Shown piece by piece: positions 9,333 through 18,155 of a stretch of 64,000 bases of DNA. Position numbers and translations under genes: made by a program. The stretch comes from Candidatus Pantoea varia (lineage in GTDB: Bacteria > Pseudomonadota > Gammaproteobacteria > Enterobacterales > Enterobacteriaceae). The number at the start of each line of letters is the position of its first letter. Position 1 is the first letter of the stretch. The stretch lies in the NCBI RefSeq assembly GCF_900115075.1, contig NZ_FOVG01000001.1, positions 1,612,001-1,676,000 on the forward strand, in the 5' to 3' direction. The notes beneath the pieces were generated by a model. The model did not search any database and was not told the origin of the DNA. It worked only from the letters and a program-made list of their open reading frames with translations.

Positions 9333-10145
9333 TTAAATCTGTTCCCAGCTCTGTCGGGCCAGCTGGTGTAATGTTTCATCCTGACTCTGACCGGCGCGGA
9401 GCTGATACCAGCTGGCCATCAGCAAACGCAGCCAGGGCTGCCAGCGTCTGACCTGCTGCTCAAGCGCGGGAAGCGGCTGTTGCATCGCCGCGGCATACTC
9501 TGCCAGCCAGTCGGCCTCGTGCTGCGGATCGCTGGCACAAACGGCCGCCAGCTCCAGCGCGACGTCGCCATCGGCGGCATATTCCCAGTCGATAAGACGA
9601 AGCCCTTCGGGACCTTTTATAACATTCCCGGCATGCAGGTCCATGTGCAGCGGTGCCAGCCTCAGCGGCCTGGGTTCACCCCGCTGCGTCAGACACCTGA
9701 GCGCCCGCAGCCAGCGGTAATGTCGCTGTGGGGTGAGTTGCCAGTAGCGCCATAATAGCGGCAACAACGCCAGACGATAGCCGGTCAGCGGCTGCTGATG
9801 CAGCTGTCGCAGCAGGGCCACGATCTGCGGACGCTGCTGGCTGAAGCCGTGCTCATCCAGCGTATTGCCTTCGCACCAGGTCAGGATGATCCCCTGACGA
9901 TGGCCCGCCACGGGCTGCGGTGCCAGTCCGCTGGTTCGCAACTTCTGTAACAAACGGAATTCGCGCTGCCGATCCACAAACGGAATGGCCGGTTTTGGTG
10001 TCGCCCGCGCGATAAAGATGCCGCGCGGGCTGACAATCTTCTGGCTGTGTCCGGTCAGACCCGCCAGCGGCATGATGGATGCCCGTTCTGGTTCGCCGGT
10101 GACCTGTTGAATTAACCGCTGGAAAGCCGGATTAATTCTGTGCAA
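9333..10145 (-). CDS. thiK: Thiamine kinase ThiK
   Basis: Phosphorylates salvaged thiamine to thiamine monophosphate, which ThiL converts to the active cofactor. 270 residues of the aminoglycoside-phosphotransferase/choline-kinase fold. The catalytic loop reads HMDLHAGN (Brenner motif HxDxxxxN) near residue 168, followed by the metal-binding LIDWEYA near 185. The start overlaps the 3' end of lpoB by 14 bases, implying translational coupling. Gene order matches the E. coli ycfN locus. Confidence 0.95.
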   Translation of the reverse strand: MHRINPAFQRLIQQVTGEPERASIMPLAGLTGHSQKIVSPRGIFIARATPKPAIPFVDRQREFRLLQKLRTSGLAPQPVAGHRQGIILTWCEGNTLDEHGFSQQRPQIVALLRQLHQQPLTGYRLALLPLLWRYWQLTPQRHYRWLRALRCLTQRGEPRPLRLAPLHMDLHAGNVIKGPEGLRLIDWEYAADGDVALELAAVCASDPQHEADWLAEYAAAMQQPLPALEQQVRRWQPWLRLLMASWYQLRAGQSQDETLHQLARQSWEQI

Positions 10146-10728
10146 CGCCGTTGCCGGACCAGATGATCTCGCCGGTCTGAACCAGCATCAGCTGCATCTG
10201 CAGGGTCGGCGCTTTAACATCGCCGCGCGCGTTGCTGTAGAGCACATACTGCGCGTTAAGGTTGCGCGCCAGGCCGATCGCTTTACTGCGCGAGTTCAGG
10301 CTGTCATCCGGCGATAATCCCAACGTTTGCTTGGCCTGCGCCAGTTGATCGGCAGAAACCAGGGTAAATTTGCCATTGTTATTCAGCGCATTCTGGATAG
10401 CCGCCGTGGCTTTGTCGCTTTGCAGCGAGCCGTTGGTGCTGTTTTTGATTCGATCCACCAGCAACACGCTGCCTGGCTCGGCGCTGGCGGCCTGTAACAT
10501 CTGCGCCACCAGCGGCTGAACGCTGGCATCCCAGTTGATAGTAACCAGCTTCGGTGGCTGCGGCACAGGCTGCGGTTGCGGCACCGGTTCAGGTTGTGGA
10601 ACGGGCTGCGTTGGCTCAGCGGGCTGGGTCGGTTCAACCGGTGCAGGCTGCTGCTGCTGTTTCACGACACAGCCGGTCAGAATGAGCGCCATCAGGAGCG
10701 TTCCGGTACGATTAATACTGCGTATCAC
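10132..10728 (-). CDS. lpoB: Penicillin-binding protein activator LpoB
   Basis: Outer-membrane lipoprotein that reaches through the periplasm to stimulate PBP1B during peptidoglycan synthesis. The signal peptide ends in a lipobox, LILTGC, with the modified Cys at position 20. Residues 25-60 form a flexible Pro/Gln/Val linker of repeated PxPQP units. The globular PBP1B-binding domain follows, beginning near LVTINWDASVQ. 198 residues, close to the E. coli protein. Its 3' end overlaps thiK and it follows ycfL by 11 bases. Confidence 0.96.
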   Translation of the reverse strand: MIRSINRTGTLLMALILTGCVVKQQQQPAPVEPTQPAEPTQPVPQPEPVPQPQPVPQPPKLVTINWDASVQPLVAQMLQAASAEPGSVLLVDRIKNSTNGSLQSDKATAAIQNALNNNGKFTLVSADQLAQAKQTLGLSPDDSLNSRSKAIGLARNLNAQYVLYSNARGDVKAPTLQMQLMLVQTGEIIWSGNGVAQN

Positions 10729-10739
10729 GATGAAAATCC

Positions 10740-11108
10740 TTAAAGATAGAGATAAAGACGAACCTTGCTGGCAGTCAGGTTACCCATTTGCGAGGCGGCG
10801 ACAATGCTGCCCTGCGGCGGAACGGTGACGGTCTGAGCCGGTTCCTGCGGGGAGATTTCCAGCCCTTTGTCGTCGTACCAGTAGTAACGATAGTGCACAA
10901 CAACCGGTGTTTCGCGCTGATTATAGAGCACGCTGGTGGCACGTTTCAGCCCATCGTTCTCATCCAGCGTCGGCTCATCGGTAATGATCCCTGCCGACAG
11001 CACAGAGGACTCCATCACCAGTGACTGTGAGGTATTGATCATTGGTTTATCACTGCTACAGGCCGTCAGGCAGAGCAGGATCGGCAGGCCAGTCAGCCAG
11101 GATCGCAT
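10740..11108 (-). CDS. ycfL: YcfL family lipoprotein (DUF1425)
   Basis: 122-residue predicted lipoprotein. The signal peptide ends in LTAC with the lipidated Cys at 17, followed by SSD; Asp at +3 rather than +2 leaves outer-membrane sorting likely. The mature part is a small beta-rich domain containing VVHYRYYWYDDKGLE, typical of DUF1425. It lies between hinT and lpoB as in E. coli. Its function is not established; position suggests an envelope role. Confidence 0.9.
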   Translation of the reverse strand: MRSWLTGLPILLCLTACSSDKPMINTSQSLVMESSVLSAGIITDEPTLDENDGLKRATSVLYNQRETPVVVHYRYYWYDDKGLEISPQEPAQTVTVPPQGSIVAASQMGNLTASKVRLYLYL

Positions 11109-11123
11109 AGCACGTTTCCGTTA

Positions 11124-11474
11124 TCAGTTAGAGAGCATCGGACCCAGCGGTTCACCGCCCAGCAGATGCATATGAATGTGATAAACCTCCTGACCACCAT
11201 GTTGATTGCAGTTCACAATCAGACGATAACCATTTTGATCGATACCTTCCTGGCGGGCGATTTTCGCCGCAGTGGTAAACATGCGTCCCAGCGCGTGTTC
11301 ATGCGCCGCTTCCGCCTCGTTAACCGTTGGGATCAGGACATTAGGCACAATTAAAATATGGGTCGGTGCTTTGGGCGAAATGTCGCGGAAGGCCGTGACC
11401 AGTTCGTCCTGATAAACCACATCAGCGGGGATTTCGCGGCGGATAATTTTACTAAAAATGGTTTCTTCAGCCAT
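11124..11474 (-). CDS. hinT: Purine nucleoside phosphoramidase HinT
   Basis: Cytosolic HIT-family hydrolase acting on adenosine phosphoramidates and aminoacyl-adenylates. 116 residues. The histidine triad is visible as H99-I-H101-M-H103 in [10 protein letters not shown], with H101 the expected nucleophile. It is first in the minus-strand run that continues into ycfL 15 bases later. The start codon at 11474 is preceded by AAAGGAAT on the coding strand. The 5' side faces the divergent rhiT gene. Confidence 0.97.
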   Translation of the reverse strand: MAEETIFSKIIRREIPADVVYQDELVTAFRDISPKAPTHILIVPNVLIPTVNEAEAAHEHALGRMFTTAAKIARQEGIDQNGYRLIVNCNQHGGQEVYHIHMHLLGGEPLGPMLSN

Positions 11475-11834
11475 GGTGCAATTCCTTTAGCCTGAGTCGT
11501 AATCAATCAGTATGCGGGAGAAATTTGTTTTCTTTCAACCTCAGGACCACTTTTCTTGCATTGTTCGCCTGCCTTTGCAGCAGCCCCTCCTCTCCCTGGT
11601 TGAAACGCCGTTCTGAATGCCAGTAAAGCAGCCGCCATCACAGAAAAATGAAACGCTGTTTTATAAATTAGAATTTCGCCACCCTTTTCTTTGTCTGATT
11701 GCCACTTCAGCGCCAGTGCTTGCCAGATTGCGAAGGTTTAGCCATGGCGTCAGCTCTACTTTGCTAATCAGTCCGGGTGAGATGTCCGGCATCACCAGGG
11801 ATAAACCGCCATATAACATCAAGGAGCATCAGAC
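11475..11834. other. Divergent hinT-rhiT regulatory region
   Basis: 360 bases with no convincing gene. Contains the KdgR-like operator at 11647-11665, which overlaps a TATAAA -10-like element (11662-11667) with no good -35, as expected for an activator-dependent promoter. Closer to rhiT is a GGTGA-N11-TCACC inverted repeat around 11775-11795. rhiT has AAGGAG ten bases before its ATG. Confidence 0.6.
11647..11665. promoter_or_regulatory. KdgR-type operator upstream of rhiTN
   Basis: AATGAAACGCTGTTTTATA fits the KdgR consensus AATRAAAY-N3-RTTTYATT with only the last base off. KdgR is the IclR-family repressor of pectin catabolism in Dickeya and Pectobacterium, where rhiTN is reported to be under its control. 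The site overlaps a -10-like TATAAA, which suits repression. Confidence 0.65.
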
Positions 11835-13433
11835 ATGCGCTCACGTAAAATTGGTCTTGGCCACTATCTGGCCTATGGTTCCGGAGATTTTCTCGGAGCG
11901 GGCACCACGGCGCTGACTGCCGCCTGGTTGCTCTATTTTTACACCACCTTTTGTGGATTAACCCCGATTCAGGCCACATTGATCTTCGCCACCGCCCGCG
12001 TGCTGGATGCCGTGGTCAGCCCGCTGATGGGCTTTCTGACCGACAACTTCGGTTCAACCTGGCTGGGCAAACGCTTTGGCCGCCGCAAATTCTTTATCCT
12101 GCTCGGCATACCCTGTGTATTCAGTTATAGCCTGATGTGGGTCAGCGACATGAGTTTCTGGTGGTATCTCTGCACTTATCTGCTGTTTGATATCGTCTAC
12201 ACCATGATTCTGGTGCCTTATGAAACGCTGGTGCCGGAAATGACCGACGATTTCAAACAGAAGACCCGCTTCTCCGGTGCGCGCATTGGTCTGGCACAGC
12301 TGTCGGCCATTCTGGCGGCGTTTCTGCCCGGTATTTTGCTGGGTATGCTGGGCAAAGATAACCCCGACTCCTTTTTCTACGCCAGCCTGGTCTTCTCGGT
12401 GATCTGCGCGCTCGTGCTGACGCTGGTCTGGTGCTTTACCTGGGAGCGTCATCCCGATGACTTTTCCGCTGAATCACGCCGTGCCGAGCAGGAGAAGCAG
12501 CAGCTGACGCTGATGCAGAATCTCAAGCGACTCTATGTCGAACTGGCCTCCACCTTACGCATCCGTATCTTCCGCCAGCACCTTGGCATGTATCTTGGCG
12601 GCTATATCGCCCAGGATGTGTTTAACGCCGTCTTTACCTGGTACGTGGTATTTGTGCTGATGCAGAGCGCGCAGGTCGCTTCAAGTCTGATGGGCACGAT
12701 GGCGGTCTTACAGTTTATTGCTGTGATGGTGATGATTCCTCTGTGCATCCGCATGGGACCTGCACCCGCCTACCGTATGGTAGCAGTGCTGTTCGGTCTT
12801 GCGGCGCTCTCCTATGCGGGGCTCTGGTACGCGGGAATGAATGACAGCATGTCACTGCTGCTGGTGATCTCCGCACTGGCTGGTCTGGGGCGTGGCGGCA
12901 TCAACTATGTGCCATGGAATACCTACACCTATATCGCCGATGTGGATGAGGTGATCACCGGTCAGCGCCGTGAAGGGATTTTTGCCGGCATCATGACCCT
13001 GACGCGTAAAGCATCGCAGGCGGGCGCTGTCATGCTGGTCGGCATCGTGCTGCAGCTCTCCGGCTTTGTCTCTGGCCAGGCCACACAGGTACCCGGTGTC
13101 AGCCACACTATTCTGGCGATTCTGAGCGTCGGTACCGTGGCCGTGCTGGCCTGCGGCTTTATCGTCTCACTGCGCTTTAAGCTGAATCTGCAGACTCACA
13201 CCGTGCTGCGTCAGGAGACGCTGAAGATGCGCGAAGCAGGCCGCATTGTGCCTGAAAACATCACTCCGGAAGCGCGTGACATTGTTGAAACACTGGCAGG
13301 CATGCCTTACGAGAATCTGTGGGGCAACAACAACATTGGCTTCCTTAACCGCAACAAGCCAGCGCCAGCAAAACTCGCCGCGCATCCGGCTGTAACACCT
13401 TCTTTAAACCCGACCTTAAAACGACAGGAATAA
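11835..13433 (+). CDS. rhiT: Rhamnogalacturonide transporter, GPH (MelB-type) symporter family
   Basis: Inner-membrane cation-coupled sugar symporter of the glycoside-pentoside-hexuronide family, 532 residues with about twelve hydrophobic segments. The N-terminus (LGHYLAYGSGDF) and the loop RVLDAVVSPLMGFLTDN are typical of the family. A charged hydrophilic loop around 205-235 and a long soluble C-terminal tail are also seen. I assign it as RhiT because the next gene, three bases downstream, encodes a GH105 unsaturated rhamnogalacturonyl hydrolase; this pairing is known in Dickeya. TogT-like oligogalacturonide or another disaccharide specificity is possible. It occupies the place of fhuE in E. 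coli. Confidence 0.82.
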   Translation: MRSRKIGLGHYLAYGSGDFLGAGTTALTAAWLLYFYTTFCGLTPIQATLIFATARVLDAVVSPLMGFLTDNFGSTWLGKRFGRRKFFILLGIPCVFSYSLMWVSDMSFWWYLCTYLLFDIVYTMILVPYETLVPEMTDDFKQKTRFSGARIGLAQLSAILAAFLPGILLGMLGKDNPDSFFYASLVFSVICALVLTLVWCFTWERHPDDFSAESRRAEQEKQQLTLMQNLKRLYVELASTLRIRIFRQHLGMYLGGYIAQDVFNAVFTWYVVFVLMQSAQVASSLMGTMAVLQFIAVMVMIPLCIRMGPAPAYRMVAVLFGLAALSYAGLWYAGMNDSMSLLLVISALAGLGRGGINYVPWNTYTYIADVDEVITGQRREGIFAGIMTLTRKASQAGAVMLVGIVLQLSGFVSGQATQVPGVSHTILAILSVGTVAVLACGFIVSLRFKLNLQTHTVLRQETLKMREAGRIVPENITPEARDIVETLAGMPYENLWGNNNIGFLNRNKPAPAKLAAHPAVTPSLNPTLKRQE

Positions 13434-13436
13434 ACC

Positions 13437-14576
13437 ATGACTGTATTTCCCGTTAAACACAGCAAATTATTGTGCCAACCTGAGCATCTGCTGCCACGCA
13501 GCGAACTGGTACAGCTGATTCAAAAGCTGACACAAAATCTGGTTAACATCACCGATGAGACAGGCGAATTTTTATTGCGGCTGGACGATGGCCGGGTGAT
13601 TGATACCAAAGGCTGGGCGGGGTGGGAATGGACACATGGCATCGGTCTGTATGGCATGCTGCACTACTATCAGCAGACCGGCGATCAACAGATGCTGGCA
13701 ATCATTGATGAGTGGTTCACTCAGCGTCTGGCGGAAGGCGCGCCAACCAAAAATGTGAATACGGTGTGTCCTTTCCTGACGCTGGCTTATCGTTACGAAG
13801 AGACAAGAAACCCGGCCTGGGTGCCGGTGCTCGAGCGCTGGGCAGAATGGGTCATGTATGAGATGCCACGCACCGAACAGGGCGGCCTGCAGCACATTGT
13901 TTATAACAATGAGAATACGCAGCAGCTATGGGACGATACGCTGATGATGAGCGTAATGGCGCTGGCTAAGATTGGCCAGTTGCTGAAACGTGATGAGTGG
14001 ATTGAGGAAGCGAGTTACCAGTTCCTGCTGCACACCCAATATCTGATGGATCGTAAAACCGGCTTGTGGTTCCACGGCTGGAACTTCGACGGCCGCCATA
14101 ACTTTGCTGATGCTCGTTGGGCGCGCGGTAACAGCTGGGTGACGATTGTCATTCCCGACTTCCTGGAGATGATGAACTGGCCAGAACATCACGCTACGCG
14201 CCGCTTCCTGCAGCAGGTGCTGGAGAGCCAGGTCAAAGCGCTGAAGGCCTGCCAGCACAGCAGCGGATTGTGGCACACCCTGCTCGATGATCCGCAGAGC
14301 TACCCGGAAGCCTCCGCCACCGCCGGGTTTGCTTATGGCATTCTTAAAGGGGTGCGCAAGCGCTATCTGCCCGCTGAGTATCGAGAGATAGCAGAAAAAG
14401 CGCTGCGCGGCGTGATTGCTAATATCGATGAGGATGGCGAACTGAAACAGGTCTCCTTTGGCACCGCGATGGGCAGCAATCTGGATTACTACCGCACGGT
14501 TCCCCTGACGTCTATGCCCTATGGGCAGGCGATGGCCCTGCTCTGCCTGACCGAGTATCTGCGCGACTACCTCTGA
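13437..14576 (+). CDS. rhiN: Unsaturated rhamnogalacturonyl hydrolase (GH105)
   Basis: Cytosolic enzyme that releases 4-deoxy-5-keto-uronate from the non-reducing end of rhamnogalacturonan disaccharides made by lyases. 379 residues, usual for YteR/RhiN. Family marks are the Trp/Gly-rich WAGWEWTHGIGLYG near 60-73, WDDTLMMS (166-172; D167 aligns with the YteR catalytic Asp) and WARGNSWV (228-235). It starts three bases after rhiT, so the two are cotranscribed and transport feeds directly into hydrolysis. A shared terminator separates it from convergent ptsG. Confidence 0.9.
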   Translation: MTVFPVKHSKLLCQPEHLLPRSELVQLIQKLTQNLVNITDETGEFLLRLDDGRVIDTKGWAGWEWTHGIGLYGMLHYYQQTGDQQMLAIIDEWFTQRLAEGAPTKNVNTVCPFLTLAYRYEETRNPAWVPVLERWAEWVMYEMPRTEQGGLQHIVYNNENTQQLWDDTLMMSVMALAKIGQLLKRDEWIEEASYQFLLHTQYLMDRKTGLWFHGWNFDGRHNFADARWARGNSWVTIVIPDFLEMMNWPEHHATRRFLQQVLESQVKALKACQHSSGLWHTLLDDPQSYPEASATAGFAYGILKGVRKRYLPAEYREIAEKALRGVIANIDEDGELKQVSFGTAMGSNLDYYRTVPLTSMPYGQAMALLCLTEYLRDYL

Positions 14577-14584
14577 ATCCTGAC

Positions 14585-14613
14585 CAAAAAAAGCCCCGCT
14601 TAGCGGGGCTTTA
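14585..14613. terminator. Bidirectional terminator between rhiN and ptsG
   Basis: AAAGCCCCGC-TTA-GCGGGGCTTT: a perfect GC-rich stem with A-run on one side and T-rich DNA on the other, sited between convergent rhiN and ptsG. Confidence 0.88.
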
Positions 14614-14629
14614 TCATCTCAGTACATCA

Positions 14630-16066
14630 TTACATGCTGCGGATGTAATCATCCATATCGGTTTTCAGGTTATCGGATTTGGTTCCGAAGATGGCCTGCA
14701 CACCGGAACCCGCAACCACCACGCCACGTGCGCCGAGGTTTTTGAGTTCAGACTGATCCACTTTTGCCACATCGGCAACGCTGACACGTAAACGAGTGAT
14801 ACAGGCATCCAGGTTAGTGATGTTCTCTTTACCACCAAACGCGGCAACCAGTTTACCCGCCATCTCGGTACCGGTCGCAGTAGATTGCTCGCTGCTGCTG
14901 CTCTCTTCACGGCCAGGCGTTTTCAGATCCAGTTTAGCGATCAGTACGCGGAACACGGTGTAGTAAATCAGACCGTAGATGATACCGACAATCGGGAACA
15001 GCCAGATTTTGCTGCTGTTACCGCTCAGCACGATAAAGTCGATCAGACCGTGTGAGAAGCTGGTGCCATCACGCATTCCGAGCAGGATACAGATTGGGAA
15101 TGCCAGACCCGCCAGCAGCGCATGGATCACATACAGGATCGGCGCGACGAACATGAATGAGAATTCAATCGGTTCGGTGATACCGGTCAGGAATGAGGTC
15201 AGCGCAGCAGAGATCATGATGCCGCCAACTTTGGCACGGTTTTCAGGTTTAGCTGAATGCCAGATAGCAATCGCTGCCGCTGGCAGGCCGTACATTTTGA
15301 ACAGGAAGCCGCCAGAAAGTTTACCTGCGGTCGGGTCACCTGCCATGTAGCGCGGGATATCGCCGTGGAACACCTGACCCGCCGCATTGGTGTATTCACC
15401 AATCTGCATCTGGAAAGGAACGTTCCAGATGTGGTGCAGACCAAATGGCACCAGCGAGCGTTCAACGACGCCATAGATACCAAAAGCAACGACCGGGTTC
15501 TGATAGGCAGCCCACTGTGAGAACTCCTGAATCGCGGCACCGACAGGTGGCCAGATAAAGGAGAGCAGCACGCCCAGTACAATCGCCGCCAGGCCAGAGA
15601 TAATCGGCACAAAGCGTTTACCGGCAAAGAAGCCCAGGTATTCTGGCAGCTTAATGCGGTAGAAGCGGTTGAACATGTAGGCGGCGATGGAACCGGCGAT
15701 AATACCGCCCAGTACCCCGGTGTCGGCGAGGTGTTTAGCCTCGATCTCCGCCGCAGGCAGATGCAGCACCAGTGGTGCAACGACCGCCATGGTTTTCACC
15801 ATGATGCCATAGGCAACAACGGCTGCCAGCGCCGAAACACCATCGTTATTGGTAAAGCCCAGCGCCACACCGATAGCAAAAATCAGCGGCATGTTGGCGA
15901 ACACCGATCCACCCGCTTCTGCCATTACATGCGAAACCACTGCAGGTAACCAGCTGAAATTGGCTGAACCGACCCCTAACAAAATACCGGCAATCGGCAG
16001 AACCGATACCGGCAGCATCAGCGATTTACCGACCTTTTGAAGGTTGGCAAAAGCATTTTTGAACAT
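14630..16066 (-). CDS. ptsG: Glucose-specific PTS enzyme IICB
   Basis: Inner-membrane glucose permease that phosphorylates glucose during uptake using phosphate from EIIA-Glc. 478 residues: a membrane EIIC domain (about 1-390) with [12 protein letters not shown], a Ser/Glu-rich linker (about 385-400), and a C-terminal EIIB domain whose phospho-Cys is C422 in LDACITRLR. Upstream are readable Mlc and CRP operators and an SgrS pairing sequence, so repression by Mlc, activation by cAMP-CRP and sRNA control under sugar-phosphate stress are all inferred. Convergent with rhiN. Confidence 0.98.
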   Translation of the reverse strand: MFKNAFANLQKVGKSLMLPVSVLPIAGILLGVGSANFSWLPAVVSHVMAEAGGSVFANMPLIFAIGVALGFTNNDGVSALAAVVAYGIMVKTMAVVAPLVLHLPAAEIEAKHLADTGVLGGIIAGSIAAYMFNRFYRIKLPEYLGFFAGKRFVPIISGLAAIVLGVLLSFIWPPVGAAIQEFSQWAAYQNPVVAFGIYGVVERSLVPFGLHHIWNVPFQMQIGEYTNAAGQVFHGDIPRYMAGDPTAGKLSGGFLFKMYGLPAAAIAIWHSAKPENRAKVGGIMISAALTSFLTGITEPIEFSFMFVAPILYVIHALLAGLAFPICILLGMRDGTSFSHGLIDFIVLSGNSSKIWLFPIVGIIYGLIYYTVFRVLIAKLDLKTPGREESSSSEQSTATGTEMAGKLVAAFGGKENITNLDACITRLRVSVADVAKVDQSELKNLGARGVVVAGSGVQAIFGTKSDNLKTDMDDYIRSM

Positions 16067-16074
16067 AGCGTGAA

Positions 16075-16092
16075 GCTCCTGAGTATGAGTGC
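16075..16092 (-). promoter_or_regulatory. SgrS sRNA pairing site in the ptsG leader
   Basis: The coding strand reads GCACTCATACTCAGGAGC, ending nine bases before the ptsG ATG and containing its Shine-Dalgarno. The core CATACTCAGGAGC is the same as in the E. coli ptsG leader, where SgrS binds through Hfq to block translation. sgrS itself is outside this window. Confidence 0.65.
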
Positions 16093-16158
16093 ATATTTGC
16101 GCAGTGCGCGTGGCAAAGAGGGAGGATTCTTTACCGGGCTGGCGGTGACCGCCTTTTG

Positions 16159-16183
16159 ATTTATTACGAAGGGTAAAATAAAT
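16159..16183 (-). promoter_or_regulatory. Mlc operator of ptsG
   Basis: ATTTATTTTACCC and GTAATAAAT lie on the coding strand as two halves of an inverted repeat, very close to the E. coli ptsG Mlc site (TTATTTTACTCTGTGTAATAA). Mlc represses ptsG when glucose is absent. Confidence 0.75.
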
Positions 16184-16194
16184 CCCGGTTTGTT

Positions 16195-16215
16195 ACTTTG
16201 ATGGCTATCACGTTT
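16195..16215 (-). promoter_or_regulatory. CRP site of ptsG
   Basis: CGTGA-TAGCCA-TCAAA matches eight of ten bases of TGTGA-N6-TCACA and lies just upstream of the Mlc site, as in E. coli ptsG. Confidence 0.7.
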
Positions 16216-16276
16216 CGACAATCACAGGCGCGCACTTTACGAAATTTCTGACTGATCCGCACGAGTAATCGACGAT

Positions 16277-16308
16277 AAAAAGCTGACCCTGTCTGAAAAA
16301 ACAGGGTC
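16277..16308 (-). terminator. Terminator after ycfH
   Basis: Minus-strand stem GACCCTGT/ACAGGGTC with an eight-base loop, followed by AGCTTTTT, about 45 bases after the ycfH stop. It ends the pabC-mltG-tmk-holB-ycfH run. Confidence 0.8.
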
Positions 16309-16355
16309 ATATAAGCAGGTTACACATTAATTACAGAGGCTGAAATAAAAGCCGA

Positions 16356-17147
16356 TCAGGCGCCCAGCTTGCTCATAGGGATATGAAATAGGGTGGAGAA
16401 GTTTTGCGTGGTGGTAGCGGCCAGGGTTTCCATATCCACGCCTTTTAATACGGCCAGATATTCGGCAACATCGCGCGTATAAGCGGGCTGATTCTCTTTA
16501 CCACGGAAAGGCACCGGTGCCAGATAAGGGGAATCCGTCTCCACCAGCATCCTGTCCAGCGGCACATAACGCGCGGCTTCACGTAACTGTTCGGCATTGC
16601 GGAAGGTGACGATACCGGAAAAGGAGATACAGAAGCCCATATCCAGCAGTTTCGCAGCGGTAGGCTGATCCTCAGTGAAGCAGTGCAGTACCCCGCCGCA
16701 ACGCTCAACCTGCTCTTCGCGCAGAATCGCCAGCGTATCTTCGCGTGCATCGCGGGTGTGAACGATGATCGGTTTGTTCAGCGCGATACCGGTGCGGATG
16801 TGTTCCCGGAACGAGCGCTGCTGCTGCTCTTTTGTCTCTGGCTGATAGTGATAGTCCAGCCCGGTTTCACCCAGCGCCACCACCTGAGGATCGGCAGAGA
16901 GCCGACGAAACTCTTCGACGTCATAGGCCTCTTCCTGATTCAGCGGATGCACACCGCAGGAGAGTGCAATATTTTTCCTGTCGCCAACCAGACTTTTCAG
17001 GGTGTGAAAACCTGGCAGCGTGGTGGCGATAGCCAGCATAAATTTCACATCACGTGCCGCTGCTTTGGCGATCACATCATCAAGGTCACGATGGTTCTTT
17101 TCATAATCCAGGCCATCGAGATGGCAATGGGAATCCACAATAAACAT
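16356..17147 (-). CDS. ycfH: TatD-family metal-dependent hydrolase YcfH
   Basis: 263-residue TIM-barrel metallohydrolase of the TatD DNase family, probably a deoxyribonuclease or related phosphoesterase. Metal ligands are seen at the start (DSHCHLD, H7 and H9), at GETGLDYHY (Glu near 92), HTRDAREDT (His near 129), HCFTED (His near 155) and VETDSPYLAP (Asp near 204). It follows holB by 18 bases in the same order as E. coli. The physiological substrate is uncertain. Confidence 0.95.
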   Translation of the reverse strand: MFIVDSHCHLDGLDYEKNHRDLDDVIAKAAARDVKFMLAIATTLPGFHTLKSLVGDRKNIALSCGVHPLNQEEAYDVEEFRRLSADPQVVALGETGLDYHYQPETKEQQQRSFREHIRTGIALNKPIIVHTRDAREDTLAILREEQVERCGGVLHCFTEDQPTAAKLLDMGFCISFSGIVTFRNAEQLREAARYVPLDRMLVETDSPYLAPVPFRGKENQPAYTRDVAEYLAVLKGVDMETLAATTTQNFSTLFHIPMSKLGA

Positions 17148-17165
17148 AATTACTCTCAGATAGGT

Positions 17166-18155
17166 TTAGCCGACCAGCGCGGGCTTCTGTGTGTCCGCCC
17201 AGCTCAGAAGCTGATCGGTCAGCAATAGTTCGCGATTCACTGACGCCACATGCAGTAACTGCTCGCGGCAGCGCATCCACGCCAGGGTACTGCTGTTTAG
17301 CGCGCTGGCTGAAAAGTATCCGGCCAGCAACTCCACCACATCCCGGCGATCGATATTACTCAGCCACTGACCTGCATTTTGCTGCCATTTCATTGCATCC
17401 AGCAGTAAAGAGAGCAGCCAGCCGATACGCGCGGCCGCATCGTCCGCGTTCAGCGCAGGCAGTAACTGCAGGATGTCCTGCTGCAATGCAGCGGGCAGCG
17501 CATCACAGAGCTTTTGACGGGCCTGCCACGCCCCGGTTTCCAGCAGGCTCAGTGCCGCACCCGGTGCGCCTGCGCTAAGGCGCAGCGCCGCCAGCAGCAT
17601 CTGCTCATCGTGTGAAGTCTGCTTCTTCAGCCAGAGCAGGCTTTGTCCTTCGTCGGGCGGCGTCAGATGCAGCGTCATGCAGCGGCTACGGAGCGTGGCC
17701 AGCAGGCGTGAAGGATCACGGCTGCTGAGGAAGAACCAGCTGTTGGCAGGTGGCTCTTCAAGGGTTTTCAGCAGGGCGTTGGCTGCCGCTTCCGAAAGCT
17801 GCACGGCATCCGGCAGCCAGACGACTTTCGCGCCGCCCTGCTGACCAAAGTGATACATCTTTTCCGTCACCTGACGCACCGCATCAATGCCCAGCGTGCT
17901 TTTGCCCTTCTCCGCCTCAAGTCGATACCAGTCAGGATGGGTGTTGGCCTGCATCAGCTGACAACCGTGGCACTCTCCGCAACTTTTCAGGCCATCCCGC
18001 TGCTGGCACATCAGCCAGCGGCTCATCCCCCAGACCAGCGCCTCATCGCCCATGCCGGCCATCGCCTGGATCAGCAGCGCATGATGCGCACGGTTTTCCT
18101 GGTGCTGGCTAATCACCTGCCGGTAAGGCTGATTCAGCCACGGATACCAGTTCAT
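17166..18155 (-). CDS. holB: DNA polymerase III delta' subunit
   Basis: Part of the clamp loader that places the beta sliding clamp on primed DNA. 329 residues of the AAA+ fold. The P-loop position reads AMAGMGDEAL and lacks the Lys of Walker A, in keeping with delta' not being an ATPase. Four zinc Cys lie at C50, C59, C62 and C65, the spacing known for E. coli delta'. Its ATG overlaps the tmk stop codon by one base (TAATG), implying coupled translation. Confidence 0.96.
   Translation of the reverse strand: MNWYPWLNQPYRQVISQHQENRAHHALLIQAMAGMGDEALVWGMSRWLMCQQRDGLKSCGECHGCQLMQANTHPDWYRLEAEKGKSTLGIDAVRQVTEKMYHFGQQGGAKVVWLPDAVQLSEAAANALLKTLEEPPANSWFFLSSRDPSRLLATLRSRCMTLHLTPPDEGQSLLWLKKQTSHDEQMLLAALRLSAGAPGAALSLLETGAWQARQKLCDALPAALQQDILQLLPALNADDAAARIGWLLSLLLDAMKWQQNAGQWLSNIDRRDVVELLAGYFSASALNSSTLAWMRCREQLLHVASVNRELLLTDQLLSWADTQKPALVG

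Noticed and set aside
11775..11795. GGTGA-N11-TCACC inverted repeat near rhiT as a CRP site
   Set aside because: The spacing is wrong for CRP (needs six) and the arms are short; kept only as a note in the intergenic entry.
11617..11916. 99-residue plus-strand frame upstream of rhiT
   Set aside because: Overlaps the KdgR box and the true rhiT start in another frame; no ribosome-binding site.
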